Positions 26,347 through 34,423 of a DNA stretch of 64,000 nucleotides are shown here, piece after piece. The position numbers and the translations under genes were made by a program. The stretch comes from Cryobacterium ruanii (lineage in GTDB: Bacteria; Actinomycetota; Actinomycetes; Actinomycetales; Microbacteriaceae). The number at the start of each line of letters is the position of its first letter. The stretch's first letter is position 1. The stretch is from the NCBI RefSeq assembly GCF_004404055.1, contig NZ_SOHK01000005.1, forward strand, positions 62,001 through 126,000, written 5' to 3'. The notes beneath the pieces were generated by a model that saw only the letters and a program-made list of their open reading frames with translations, ran no database searches and was not told the DNA's origin.

Positions 26347-27333
26347 ATGACTCCAATGAATCGCGACGATGACCGGACCGCCATATTGCCCATACAAGAA
26401 GATACCCGTCCACGCTTGACCGGGCGGTTACACGCACCGCTGTCTCGACTGCGCGCTCGCGTACCCGGGAGTCGGCGTTCGGTGGATTCCTCAGGATCAG
26501 CAACGGGAGCCCCGGCAGCTGCGGAAGTATTTGCTTCGGAAGCGATAAGCACCCTGCCGCTGGCCACCCTCGAGGGTCGCAATGTATCGGCGTGGTTCGG
26601 CGAACGCCAGGTGCTTGACCGGGTCTCGCTCACCATGCCGGCCGGCATCATCACCTCGTTGATCGGCCCGTCAGGCTGCGGGAAATCCACTTTTCTGCGC
26701 ATCCTGAACCGCATGCACGAGCTCGTGCCCTCGGCAAGCCTCGCCGGACAGGTACTCCTCGACGGTGAGGATATCTATGACGCCGAACGCAAGCTCGTTG
26801 ATGCCAGGAAGAGCATCGGCATGGTGTTTCAGAAACCGAACCCGTTCCCTTCGATGTCTATCTACGACAACGTCATCGCCGGCCTGACCCTCACCGGCAC
26901 GCGGGCGTCGAATGCCGAAAAAGACTTCCTCGTCGAAAGCTGCCTCACCAAGGCCGGGTTATGGAGGGAGGTGCGAGACCGACTGCGCTCACCGGGCAGT
27001 GGACTCTCGGGGGGACAGCAGCAGCGCCTGTGCATCGCTCGCTCACTCGCGGTCACCCCGCGCATTCTGCTCATGGATGAGCCGTGCTCCGCACTCGACC
27101 CCACCTCGACCCGAGTGATCGAAGAGACCATGCTCGAGCTCGCCCACGAGGTCACAATCGTCATCGTGACGCACAACATGCAGCAGGCCCAGCGGGTCTC
27201 CCAAAACTGTGCGTTCTTTCTGGCTGCCCAGGGCACGCCCGGCGGTATCGTGGAGCATGGTGCGACCGAGGCTATGTTCAATGACCCGATCGATTCCCGC
27301 ACCGCCGACTATGTCAACGGTCGGTTCGGGTAG
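26347..27333 (+). CDS. pstB: Phosphate ABC transporter ATP-binding protein with long N-terminal extension
   Basis: PstB powers phosphate import through PstC/PstA. The protein is 328 aa from ATG 26347; the ABC domain begins only near residue 75 (LEGRNVSAWFGERQVLD), so it is about 70 residues longer at the N-terminus than typical 250-260-aa PstB. The domain has Walker A GPSGCGKST, Q-loop FQKPNPFPSMSIYDNV (diagnostic of PstB), signature LSGGQQQRLCIARSLA, Walker B ILLMDEPCSALDP and switch IVTHNMQQA. GTG codons at 26296 and 26341 are in frame upstream. It lies 81 nt after the pseudo-sortase gene and is not followed by phoU. Confidence 0.93.
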   Translation: MTPMNRDDDRTAILPIQEDTRPRLTGRLHAPLSRLRARVPGSRRSVDSSGSATGAPAAAEVFASEAISTLPLATLEGRNVSAWFGERQVLDRVSLTMPAGIITSLIGPSGCGKSTFLRILNRMHELVPSASLAGQVLLDGEDIYDAERKLVDARKSIGMVFQKPNPFPSMSIYDNVIAGLTLTGTRASNAEKDFLVESCLTKAGLWREVRDRLRSPGSGLSGGQQQRLCIARSLAVTPRILLMDEPCSALDPTSTRVIEETMLELAHEVTIVIVTHNMQQAQRVSQNCAFFLAAQGTPGGIVEHGATEAMFNDPIDSRTADYVNGRFG

Positions 27334-27366
27334 CGGCCAGCCACGCACCCGGAGTCGACGCTGAAG

Positions 27367-27858
27367 TCAGTCGAAGTCGAGGCTGAGCTTGCGCAGCAGG
27401 CCGGCCAGCCGTTCCTGATCGGTCACCGAAAGGGTGTCGAGCAGGTCGGCTTCGGCGTCAACCAGTCGAGTGATGGCGGCATCCACTCGGGCGAGGCCGG
27501 AAGGCGTCATGCCCACCAGGATGCCGCGACCATCGTTGGGTGCGGAGCGGCGCGTGACCAACCCGCGGTCGACGAGCCCGTCGATGCGGTTCGTCATGGT
27601 GCCACTTGAGACGAGGGTCTGCTGCAGCAGGGCTTTCGGGCTCAACTCGTAGGGGGTGCCGGCCCGGCGCAGGGCCGAGAGCACATCGAACTCCCACGAC
27701 GCGAGCTCGGAGCGGGAGAACGCGGTGCGGCGGGCACGGTCGAGGTGCTTTGATAACCGGGCGACCCGGCTGAGTACCTGCAGCGGCGCAAAATCAAGAT
27801 CGGGCCGTTCGCGCAGCCAGGAATCGACGATTCGGTCGACTTCATCATGGCCAGGCAT
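27367..27858 (-). CDS. MarR-family transcriptional regulator
   Basis: A winged-helix repressor of 163 aa. ELASWEFDVLSALRRAG begins the DNA-binding domain near residue 53, followed by SPKALLQQTLVSSGTMTNRIDGLVDRG (recognition helix region) and the wing RRSAPNDGRGILVGMT, which is typical of MarR. The start is ATG 27858, preceded exactly 6 nt upstream by GATAAT, so the mRNA may be leaderless. It is convergent with pstB, with 33 nt between the stops. The target is unknown; autoregulation is usual for the family. Confidence 0.93.
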   Translation of the reverse strand: MPGHDEVDRIVDSWLRERPDLDFAPLQVLSRVARLSKHLDRARRTAFSRSELASWEFDVLSALRRAGTPYELSPKALLQQTLVSSGTMTNRIDGLVDRGLVTRRSAPNDGRGILVGMTPSGLARVDAAITRLVDAEADLLDTLSVTDQERLAGLLRKLSLDFD

Positions 27859-27864
27859 TGCTCC

Positions 27865-27870
27865 ATTATC
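27865..27870 (-). promoter_or_regulatory. -10 box GATAAT of the MarR gene
   Basis: On the minus strand GATAAT lies 6 nt before the ATG of the MarR gene. This is close to the -10 consensus with leaderless spacing. Confidence 0.45.
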
Positions 27871-27980
27871 CCGCTTACCGGGGGGTTTCTTTGCCCCGGG
27901 GCCGTCTGACCGCTGGAGCGGTGCATGCTGGCCGCCGGAATCTGGCAGACTTGACAAGTTGCTGGCCCCGGTCAGCATGG

Positions 27981-28052
27981 TCCGCCATAGTGTAACGGCA
28001 GCACGGCAACCTTTGGAGTTGTTCGGTCCAGGTTCGAATCCTGGTGGCGGAG
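27981..28052 (+). tRNA. tRNA-Gln (anticodon UUG)
   Basis: A 72-nt cloverleaf: acceptor TCCGCCA pairs with TGGCGGA, T-arm CCAGG/CCTGG encloses TTCGAAT, and the anticodon loop CTTTGGA in stem GCAAC/GTTGT reads UUG. The 3' CCA is not encoded. It lies between the divergent MarR gene and glmU, 33 nt before glmU. Confidence 0.95.
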
Positions 28053-28085
28053 CACTACTTTCTTCACCAATGCGTTAGGAATCTT

Positions 28086-29528
28086 GTGACAGACGCCCGC
28101 CTCGCCATCATCGTGTTGGCCGCCGGCCAGGGCACCCGCATGAAGTCCAGCCTGCCGAAACTGCTGCATCCGCTCGCCGGAATGCCGATCGTCAGCCACG
28201 TGTTGGCCACAGCGCGCGCCCTCGACGCCGCCCACGTCGTGACCGTCGTGCGGCACGAACGCGACTTGCTCGCCGCCGTCGTGGCCGACGACCTGCCGGA
28301 GAGCACGATCGTCGACCAGGACGAGATTCCCGGCACAGGGCGCGCCGTCGAACAGGCCGTCGCCGCCCTGCCCGCCGATTTCGACGGTGACGTGCTCGTC
28401 ATCAACGGCGACGTGCCGCTGCTGAACGCCGCCACGCTCGCCTCCTTCATCGCCTCGCACCGCAAGGGCGCTGCGGCGGGCACCGTGCTGTCTGCCTACC
28501 CGGACGATGCGACCGGCTACGGCCGCATCATCCGCTCGGTCGAGGGCGCGTTCGACCGCATCGTGGAACAGAAAGACGCGACGGATGCGGAATTGGCCGT
28601 CACCGAGATCAACGCCGGCGTCTACCTGTTCGGGCTGGCCGCGCTGCGTGAGCAGCTCGCCGAGCTCACCACCGCCAACGCGCAGGGCGAGAAATACCTC
28701 ACCGATGTGATCGAACTGTTGCGCCGAGCTGGCTCCGAGGTGAGCGCCGTTCCCGTCGCCGACGCCTGGATCGTCGCCGGCATCAACGACCGGGCCCAGC
28801 TCGGCGACACCGCCCAGAAACTCAACGCCCTGATCGTGCGCGGCTGGCAGCTGGCCGGCGTGACCGTGCAGGACCCCGCCACCACCTGGATCGACCTGAA
28901 AGCAGTGCTCGCGCCCGACGTCACTCTGTTGCCCGGCACCCAGATCGTCGGTGCCACCGTGGTGGCGACCGGCGCCATCATCGGCCCGGACACCACCCTG
29001 CGCGACTGCGAGATCGGCGAGAACGCCCGCGTCAATCGCACCGATGCGACCCTCGCGGTGATCGAGGCCGGAGCATCCGTCGGCCCGTTCTCGTACCTGC
29101 GTCCGAACACCGTGCTGGGTGCCGACGGCAAGATCGGCGCCTTCGTGGAGACTAAGAACGCTCAGATCGGAGCCGGCAGCAAGGTGCCGCACCTGAGCTA
29201 TGTGGGGGACGCCACGGTCGGTATCGGGTCGAATATCGGCGCCGGAACGATCTTCGCCAACTATGACGGCGTGGCCAAACACCACTCGGCGATCGGGTCG
29301 CATGTGCGCACGGGGTCGCACAACGTGTTCGTCGCGCCGATTACAATTGGGGACGGAGCGTACACGGGGGCAGGCACGGTCGTTCGCAAAAGCGTTCCGG
29401 CCGGCGCACTGGCCATCAACGTGGCGCCACAGCGCAACATGGACGGCTGGGTCGAGACCAACCGTGCAGGCACGGCTGCTGCCACAGCAGCGTCAGCGAG
29501 CAGCAGCATCACAAAGACTGGAGAATAA
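28086..29528 (+). CDS. glmU: Bifunctional N-acetylglucosamine-1-phosphate uridyltransferase / glucosamine-1-phosphate acetyltransferase
   Basis: GlmU makes UDP-GlcNAc for peptidoglycan by acetylating GlcN-1-P and then uridylylating it. The 480-aa protein starts at GTG 28086 (AGGA upstream). The pyrophosphorylase domain shows LAAGQGTRMKSSLPKLLHP near residue 12. The C-terminal left-handed beta-helix with hexapeptide repeats contains GPFSYLRP, NIGAGTIFANYDG and HNVFVAP. A short Ala/Ser-rich tail ends the protein. Its stop touches the prs start (TAAGTG), giving the conserved glmU-prs pair. Confidence 0.97.
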   Translation: MTDARLAIIVLAAGQGTRMKSSLPKLLHPLAGMPIVSHVLATARALDAAHVVTVVRHERDLLAAVVADDLPESTIVDQDEIPGTGRAVEQAVAALPADFDGDVLVINGDVPLLNAATLASFIASHRKGAAAGTVLSAYPDDATGYGRIIRSVEGAFDRIVEQKDATDAELAVTEINAGVYLFGLAALREQLAELTTANAQGEKYLTDVIELLRRAGSEVSAVPVADAWIVAGINDRAQLGDTAQKLNALIVRGWQLAGVTVQDPATTWIDLKAVLAPDVTLLPGTQIVGATVVATGAIIGPDTTLRDCEIGENARVNRTDATLAVIEAGASVGPFSYLRPNTVLGADGKIGAFVETKNAQIGAGSKVPHLSYVGDATVGIGSNIGAGTIFANYDGVAKHHSAIGSHVRTGSHNVFVAPITIGDGAYTGAGTVVRKSVPAGALAINVAPQRNMDGWVETNRAGTAAATAASASSSITKTGE

Positions 29529-30506
29529 GTGTCGGAAATCAAGAGCAGCGGCGACAAACGACTCGTACTGGTTTCGGGGCGCGCGCACCCGCAGCTCGCA
29601 CTCGATATCGCCACGGAGCTTGGTTCAGAGCTGCTCCACACCGACGCACGTACCTTCGCCAACGGTGAACTGTATGCCCGGTTTGACGAGAGCGTGCGCG
29701 GCTCGGATGCCTTCGTCATCCAGTCGCACACCGCGCCGATCAACGAGTGGCTGATGGAACAGCTCATCATGGTGGACGCGCTCAAGCGGGCCTCGGCTAA
29801 GCGCGTCACGGTGGTCGCGCCCTTTTATCCCTATGCCCGGCAAGACAAGAAGGGTCGGGGTCGCGAGCCGATTTCAGCCCGCCTCGTCGCCGACCTGTTC
29901 AAGGTCGCCGGAGCCGATCGCATTATGTCGATCGACCTGCACGCCGCGCAGATTCAGGGCTTCTTCGACGGTCCGGTCGACCACCTGTTCGCGATGCCAG
30001 TGCTTCTGGAGCACTTCCGCGAGAAGCTCGACCCGGCCACCCTCACCGTGGTCTCACCCGACATGGGCCGCGTGCGAGTCGCCGACATCTGGAGCGACCG
30101 CCTCGGCGTGCCGCTCGCCATCATCCACAAGCGTCGCGACCCGTTGGTGCCCAACCGGGTCTCCGTGCACGAGATCGTCGGCCAGGTGAGCGGCCGTGTC
30201 TGCCTGCTCGTCGACGACATGATCGACACCGGACGCACCATCGCGCTTGCCGCCGAGGCTCTGCGCGAAGCCGGCGCCATCGGCGTCGTCGTCGCGGCCA
30301 CCCACGCCGTGTTCAGCGACCCGGCGGTGGACATGTTGCAGAACCCAGCCATCAGCGCCGTCGTGGTGACCGACACGCTGCCGATCCCGCCGGAAAAGCG
30401 CTTTCCGACCCTCACCGTGCTGCCGATCGCCCCGTTGCTCGCCCGCGCCATCCACGAGGTCTTCGACGAGGGTTCGGTCACCTCCATGTTCGACGGCGCC
30501 GCGTAG
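29529..30506 (+). CDS. prs: Ribose-phosphate pyrophosphokinase
   Basis: PRPP synthetase makes phosphoribosyl pyrophosphate from ribose-5-phosphate and ATP for nucleotide, His and Trp synthesis. It is 325 aa, the normal length. YPYARQDKKGRGREPISARL near residue 100, the VSPDMGR segment, and the PRPP loop VDDMIDTGRTIALA near residue 230 are all present. GTG start immediately after the glmU stop. Confidence 0.97.
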   Translation: MSEIKSSGDKRLVLVSGRAHPQLALDIATELGSELLHTDARTFANGELYARFDESVRGSDAFVIQSHTAPINEWLMEQLIMVDALKRASAKRVTVVAPFYPYARQDKKGRGREPISARLVADLFKVAGADRIMSIDLHAAQIQGFFDGPVDHLFAMPVLLEHFREKLDPATLTVVSPDMGRVRVADIWSDRLGVPLAIIHKRRDPLVPNRVSVHEIVGQVSGRVCLLVDDMIDTGRTIALAAEALREAGAIGVVVAATHAVFSDPAVDMLQNPAISAVVVTDTLPIPPEKRFPTLTVLPIAPLLARAIHEVFDEGSVTSMFDGAA

Positions 30507-30637
30507 CCATTGAGGTGATCAGCCCCGCGAGTGGCTGGTTAGGGAGGCGGCGGCTGCGGCCGCTGTCTCCACTCCTTCAACTGCGCCAAGAGTGGATGCT
30601 TCACTTTCGTCTCGCGATCTTCCCGCCGCCGCCTCAG

Positions 30638-30731
30638 CGAGCCGTGAGTTTTGATCGTTGAGCGTGAGTTTGTGGGCGATTTCGGGTTGAAACTCACGGC
30701 TCGGCGATGCGAGGTCGTCGAAACTCACGGC
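30638..30731. repeat. Inverted and direct copies of GCCGTGAGTTT between prs and a small membrane gene
   Basis: CGAGCCGTGAGTTT at 30638-30651 is perfectly inverted at 30690-30703, and a third copy in the inverted orientation, AAACTCACGGC, stands at 30721-30731; a partial GCGTGAGTTT lies at 30662-30671. The 254-nt interval (30507-30760) otherwise shows no gene. The main stem has a 38-nt loop and may serve as a transcription end for the convergent genes, or be a small interspersed repeat. Confidence 0.6.
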
Positions 30732-30760
30732 TTGGCGGCCATGAGAGGTTCGAGAACTCG

Positions 30761-31126
30761 CTAGGTGGGCGTTCCGGGGGCCAGCTGGCGCGGCGCGGAG
30801 GGAATGAGCCCGAGGGGCGTCACGAAGGTGTCGCGCTCGTTCACGTCGATGGCGTAACACTGCCATCCGAACCCGCCCGGTCCGGCGAAGTCGAACCGGG
30901 CGTCGAAGTCAGCGGCCACGGGGTAATACTGGGCTACCGCGGTTGCGCAGGCGTTCGCGGCGGTGTCGGAGGCGACGCGCATGGTCGTGAGCACGCCCGG
31001 CACGACGAGGGCGATCAGCCCGAGCACCACGACGACCCGCAGAATCGACGAAAAGTGTTTGCCGCGCAGCGGGCGATAGTTGTCGTTCGGCTCGTAGCCG
31101 GAAAGCTCGGGGTGATTGTCAGTCAT
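30761..31126 (-). CDS. Small single-pass membrane protein, function unknown
   Basis: A 121-aa protein with a hydrophilic N-terminus of about 25 residues, one membrane helix (about residues 27-47, VVVVLGLIALVVPGVLTTM), and an exterior domain of about 70 residues containing two Cys (ACATAV and WQCYAID) that could pair. The WQCYAIDVNERDTFVTPLG part looks conserved in style with small actinobacterial membrane proteins, but I cannot name a family. It lies downstream of gnd on the same strand, separated by 117 nt. Confidence 0.7.
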   Translation of the reverse strand: MTDNHPELSGYEPNDNYRPLRGKHFSSILRVVVVLGLIALVVPGVLTTMRVASDTAANACATAVAQYYPVAADFDARFDFAGPGGFGWQCYAIDVNERDTFVTPLGLIPSAPRQLAPGTPT

Positions 31127-31243
31127 GGGTGCGTACAGTCTTCCAGACCCGGGTGTGAAATGACCGGTTAACCGAAGCCGGCCGACGGCATCCGTTCTGC
31201 CCGACGTGGGTGAGCGGATGCTGCCGGCCGGCAGACGAGTGCG

Positions 31244-32701
31244 TTAGTGCGTGGATGCCTCGGTGGCGATTTCACTGCGGTCGCCGGACCACAGGGTGTG
31301 GAAGGTGCCGGGCATGTCGACGCGGTGGTAGGTGTGGGCTCCGAAGAAGTCGCGCTGGCCCTGCACCAGGGCAGCGGGCAGGCGCTCGCTTGCGAGCGAG
31401 TCGAAGTAGCTCAGGCTCGAACCGAAGCCGGGAACCGGGATGCCCGACAGTGCGGCGGTCGAGACCACGCGGCGCCAGGCGGCCTCACCCGAGGCGACGG
31501 CTTCGGCGAAGTACGGGTCCACGAGCAGGCTTGGGATGGACGGGTCGTTGTTGTAGGCGTCGACGATGCGGTTGAGGAACTGCGCGCGAATGATGCAGCC
31601 GCCACGCCAGATCGTGGCGATAGCGCCCTTGTCGATGTTCCAGTTGTACTTAACCGCACCAGCGATGATCGCGTCGAACCCCTGTGCGTAGGCGACGATC
31701 TTCGAGGCGTAGAGCGCCTGGCGCACGTCTTCCTGAAAGGTGTGGCCGACAACGGCGATCTCGGGGCGCGCCGTAATGGTGGCGCGTACCGGTCCACGCT
31801 GCTCTGGGTGGCTCGAGACGGCGCGAGCGAAGACAGCCTCGGCGATGCCGCCGACAGGAATACCGAGGTCGAGGGCGTTCTGCACGGTCCAGACGCCGGT
31901 TCCCTTGGAGCCGGCCTCGTCGAGCACGACGTCGATGAACGGCTCGCCGGTCTTTGCATCGACTTGGCGCAGAATTTCTGCGGTGATCTCGATCAGGTAG
32001 CTGTTGAGCTCCCCGCCGTTCCAATCGGTGAAGACGTCGGCGATGGCTTCGGGGGAGTGCCCACCGACCTTGCGCAGCAGGTCGTAGGCCTCGGCGATGA
32101 GCTGCATGTCGGCGTATTCGATGCCGTTGTGGATCATCTTGACGAAGTGGCCAGCACCGTCGGTGCCGATGTGGGTGACGCAGGGCACACCGTCGACGAC
32201 GGCGGCGATGGATTCGAGAATGGGGCCGAGCGTCTTATATGCCTCGACCGAGCCGCCGGGCATGATGCTCGGGCCGTTGAGTGCGCCCTCTTCGCCGCCC
32301 GAAATACCGGCGCCTACGAAGTTGAGGCCCTTAGCGCTCTGCTCCTTCTCGCGACGGATGGTGTCGGTGAATTCGGCGTTGCCGCCGTCGACGATGATGT
32401 CACCGGGCTCGAACAGTTCCGAAAGTTGTGAGATGACGGCGTCGGTTCCGCGGCCAGCCTGCACCATGATGATGGCGGTACGCGGCTTCGTGAGCGAGGC
32501 GACGAAGTCGGCGATGTTCTCCGAGGCGACAAAACTGGCCTCGGGGTGCTCGGTCGTGAGCAGGCGGGTGCGCTCGGGGGAGCGGTTGTAGACCGCGACG
32601 GTGTTCCCCTCCCGACCGGCGAGGTTGCGGGCGAGGTTCGAGCCCATCACCGCCAGACCGACGACACCAATGTTTGCCTGTGCTGAACCGGACTCTGACA
32701 C
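31244..32701 (-). CDS. gnd: 6-phosphogluconate dehydrogenase (NADP, decarboxylating)
   Basis: Oxidative pentose phosphate enzyme converting 6-phosphogluconate to ribulose-5-phosphate with NADPH and CO2. The 485-aa chain is the long homodimeric type. GVVGLAVMGSNLARN near residue 12 is the Rossmann motif, VDGGNAEF near residue 105 precedes the substrate site, FVGAGISGGEEGA and HFVKMIHNGIEYADMQLI carry the catalytic Lys, and KGTGVWTVQNALDLGIP is diagnostic. GTG start at 32701 with AAGGAG 5 nt upstream. Confidence 0.97.
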   Translation of the reverse strand: MSESGSAQANIGVVGLAVMGSNLARNLAGREGNTVAVYNRSPERTRLLTTEHPEASFVASENIADFVASLTKPRTAIIMVQAGRGTDAVISQLSELFEPGDIIVDGGNAEFTDTIRREKEQSAKGLNFVGAGISGGEEGALNGPSIMPGGSVEAYKTLGPILESIAAVVDGVPCVTHIGTDGAGHFVKMIHNGIEYADMQLIAEAYDLLRKVGGHSPEAIADVFTDWNGGELNSYLIEITAEILRQVDAKTGEPFIDVVLDEAGSKGTGVWTVQNALDLGIPVGGIAEAVFARAVSSHPEQRGPVRATITARPEIAVVGHTFQEDVRQALYASKIVAYAQGFDAIIAGAVKYNWNIDKGAIATIWRGGCIIRAQFLNRIVDAYNNDPSIPSLLVDPYFAEAVASGEAAWRRVVSTAALSGIPVPGFGSSLSYFDSLASERLPAALVQGQRDFFGAHTYHRVDMPGTFHTLWSGDRSEIATEASTH

Positions 32702-33125
32702 GTGTTCTCCTTCGGGGCTGTGATCAACAGACCACTGTCAAGGGTAGTCCACGAGACTGTTCGGTCCCACATTGAGGGTCAGCTGGAGCGCCACACGACG
32801 CTCAGATGGCAGATTTGCCGTACCAGACGGCGTATCTGTCCTTCAACCGACTGGCCGACGGTGCCGTCCACGACTGGTGAGCACGGCCGAACGACACGCC
32901 CGGGCTGCACGTGCGGCTCGAACTGTGTAAGCTTGCCAACGTACTTCGGCGAGGGATAGTGCCGGGCCAGACTATCGGACCGGCGGTATCCGTTATCGAC
33001 GCGGCGGACGAGGCCTTGGGCTTTTCCTCACGCTGACATGCGTTCGAGTTGAATCAGTACCCCTCTTTCTCGGGCTTCGGCCCGCGAACCACGACCCGGG
33101 CCCACGCCCCGCAAGGAGAAATACC
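32702..33125 (+). promoter_or_regulatory. 424-nt gnd-rplY intergenic region with candidate rplY promoter and UUCG hairpin
   Basis: No gene is seen here. On the plus strand, TTGCCA (32933-32938) and GATAGT (32955-32960) are separated by 16 nt and could form the rplY promoter. Closer to the gene, CGGGC-TTCG-GCCCG (33071-33084) is a stable UUCG tetraloop hairpin in the leader. The gnd ribosome binding site occupies the left end on the minus strand. The rest shows nothing recognisable. Confidence 0.4.
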
Positions 33126-33737
33126 ATGGCTAAAGAAGTTACCGCCGTCGACGCTGAATTGCGCGAAAGCTTTGGCAAGGGCGCGGCCCGCAAGCTGCGC
33201 GTGCTCGGCAAGATCCCCGCCGTCATCTACGGCCACGGCACCGAGCCGGTGCACGTATCGCTGCCCGCCCACCGCATCGCGCTGTTGCTGCGTCGCGCCA
33301 ACATGCTCCTCGAGCTCGACATCGAGGGCACCAAGCAGCTCGTGCTGGTCAAGGACGTGCAGAAGGACCCGGTGAAGGCCATCATCGAGCACATCGACCT
33401 CGTCGTCGTGCGTAAGGGCGAAAAAGTTCAGGTTGAAGTTCAGGTGCACATGTCGGGCGAGTCCTTCGCCGGCACGATCGCCGACTTCGACACCAAGACC
33501 CTGCTGCTCGAGGTCGAAGCGACCGACATCCCCGAGAACGTCACCGTGTCGATCGAAGGCCTCGAAGATGGCGCCCAGGTTCACGCCAAAGATGTTCCGC
33601 TGCCCTCCGGCGCCGTGCTCATCTCCGACGAAGACGCCCTCGTCGTCTACATCCACACCCCGCGCGGCGAAGATGAAGAAGAGGCCGAGACCGAGGTCAT
33701 CACGGCTGGAACCCCGGCCGCCACGCCCGCCGCTTAG
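33126..33737 (+). CDS. rplY: 50S ribosomal protein bL25, CTC/TL5 form
   Basis: bL25 binds 5S rRNA. The 203-aa length shows the general-stress CTC/TL5 form with a C-terminal beta domain. The N-terminus RESFGKGAARKLRVLGKIPA and the following VIYGHGTEPVHVSL are characteristic. An acidic C-terminal tail (EDEEEAETEV) ends the protein. ATG 33126 with AAGGAG upstream. It lies directly before pth, as in most Actinobacteria. Confidence 0.95.
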   Translation: MAKEVTAVDAELRESFGKGAARKLRVLGKIPAVIYGHGTEPVHVSLPAHRIALLLRRANMLLELDIEGTKQLVLVKDVQKDPVKAIIEHIDLVVVRKGEKVQVEVQVHMSGESFAGTIADFDTKTLLLEVEATDIPENVTVSIEGLEDGAQVHAKDVPLPSGAVLISDEDALVVYIHTPRGEDEEEAETEVITAGTPAATPAA

Positions 33738-33796
33738 TAGCAGCACTCATCAACTGGTTCCGTCTGGGCTTTCACCCCCGCAAACGGAGAACTCCC

Positions 33797-34381
33797 CTGG
33801 ATACGAACCTGTGGCTCGTAGTCGGGCTCGGCAACCCCGGGCCCGACTACGCCGGCAACCGGCACAACGTCGGTCAGATGGTCGCGGCGCAGCTCGCGGA
33901 CCGTCTGGCCGCAAACTTCAAGCGTCACAAAACCGCAGCCCTGGTCGCCGAAGGGCGGCTGGCGCCCGGGCAACCCAAACTGGTGCTGGCCAAGCCCACC
34001 ACGTTCATGAACGTCTCCGGCGGCCCGGTCGCCGCACTGCTGCGCTTCTACTCGCTGCCCGTGTCACGGCTCATCGTTGTGCACGATGACCTGGACCTGC
34101 CCTTCGATACCCTCAAGATCAAGGTCGCCGGCGGTCACGGCGGGCACAACGGTCTGCGCGACATTATCGCCGCCACCGGCAGCAATGACTTCATCCGCAT
34201 TCGCCTGGGCATCGGTCGCCCGCCCGGCCGCCAGAATGCGGCCGACTTCGTGCTGCACGACTTTGCGGCCGCGGAGCGCAACGTTCTGCCCAACCTGATA
34301 GCGGATGCCTCCGATGCGATCGAGCTGATCGCCACCGACGGCGTTGTGGCGGCCCAGCAGAAGTTTCACTCACCGTCCTGA
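33797..34381 (+). CDS. pth: Peptidyl-tRNA hydrolase, apparently initiated at CTG
   Basis: Pth releases peptides from peptidyl-tRNA that dropped off ribosomes. Essential N-terminal motifs lie upstream of the first ATG in frame (33878): VVGLGNPGPDYAGNRHNVG (with the conserved Asn and catalytic His) starts near 33814. Going upstream there is no in-frame ATG, GTG or TTG back into rplY; the first plausible start is CTG 33797, with GGAGA 6 nt before it, giving LDTNLWLVVGLG and 194 aa in total. FMNVSGG, HDDLDLPF and GHNGLRDI follow in normal order. So this is either a real CTG start or a sequencing or assembly error near 33797. Confidence 0.92.
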   Translation: MDTNLWLVVGLGNPGPDYAGNRHNVGQMVAAQLADRLAANFKRHKTAALVAEGRLAPGQPKLVLAKPTTFMNVSGGPVAALLRFYSLPVSRLIVVHDDLDLPFDTLKIKVAGGHGGHNGLRDIIAATGSNDFIRIRLGIGRPPGRQNAADFVLHDFAAAERNVLPNLIADASDAIELIATDGVVAAQQKFHSPS

Positions 34382-34411
34382 CGCCAGTTCGGCGCTGTCA
34401 GTGCCAGTGCG

Positions 34412-34417
34412 TAGACT
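34412..34417 (+). promoter_or_regulatory. -10 box TAGACT of a leaderless mfd transcript
   Basis: TAGACT matches TAnnnT and ends 6 nt before the GTG start of mfd. No Shine-Dalgarno sequence is seen. Confidence 0.5.
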
Positions 34418-34423
34418 CATTGA

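Noticed and set aside
27981-28052. tRNA-Gln as another island border
   Set aside because: Genes on both sides are conserved core genes, no integrase or repeat is near, and composition does not change.
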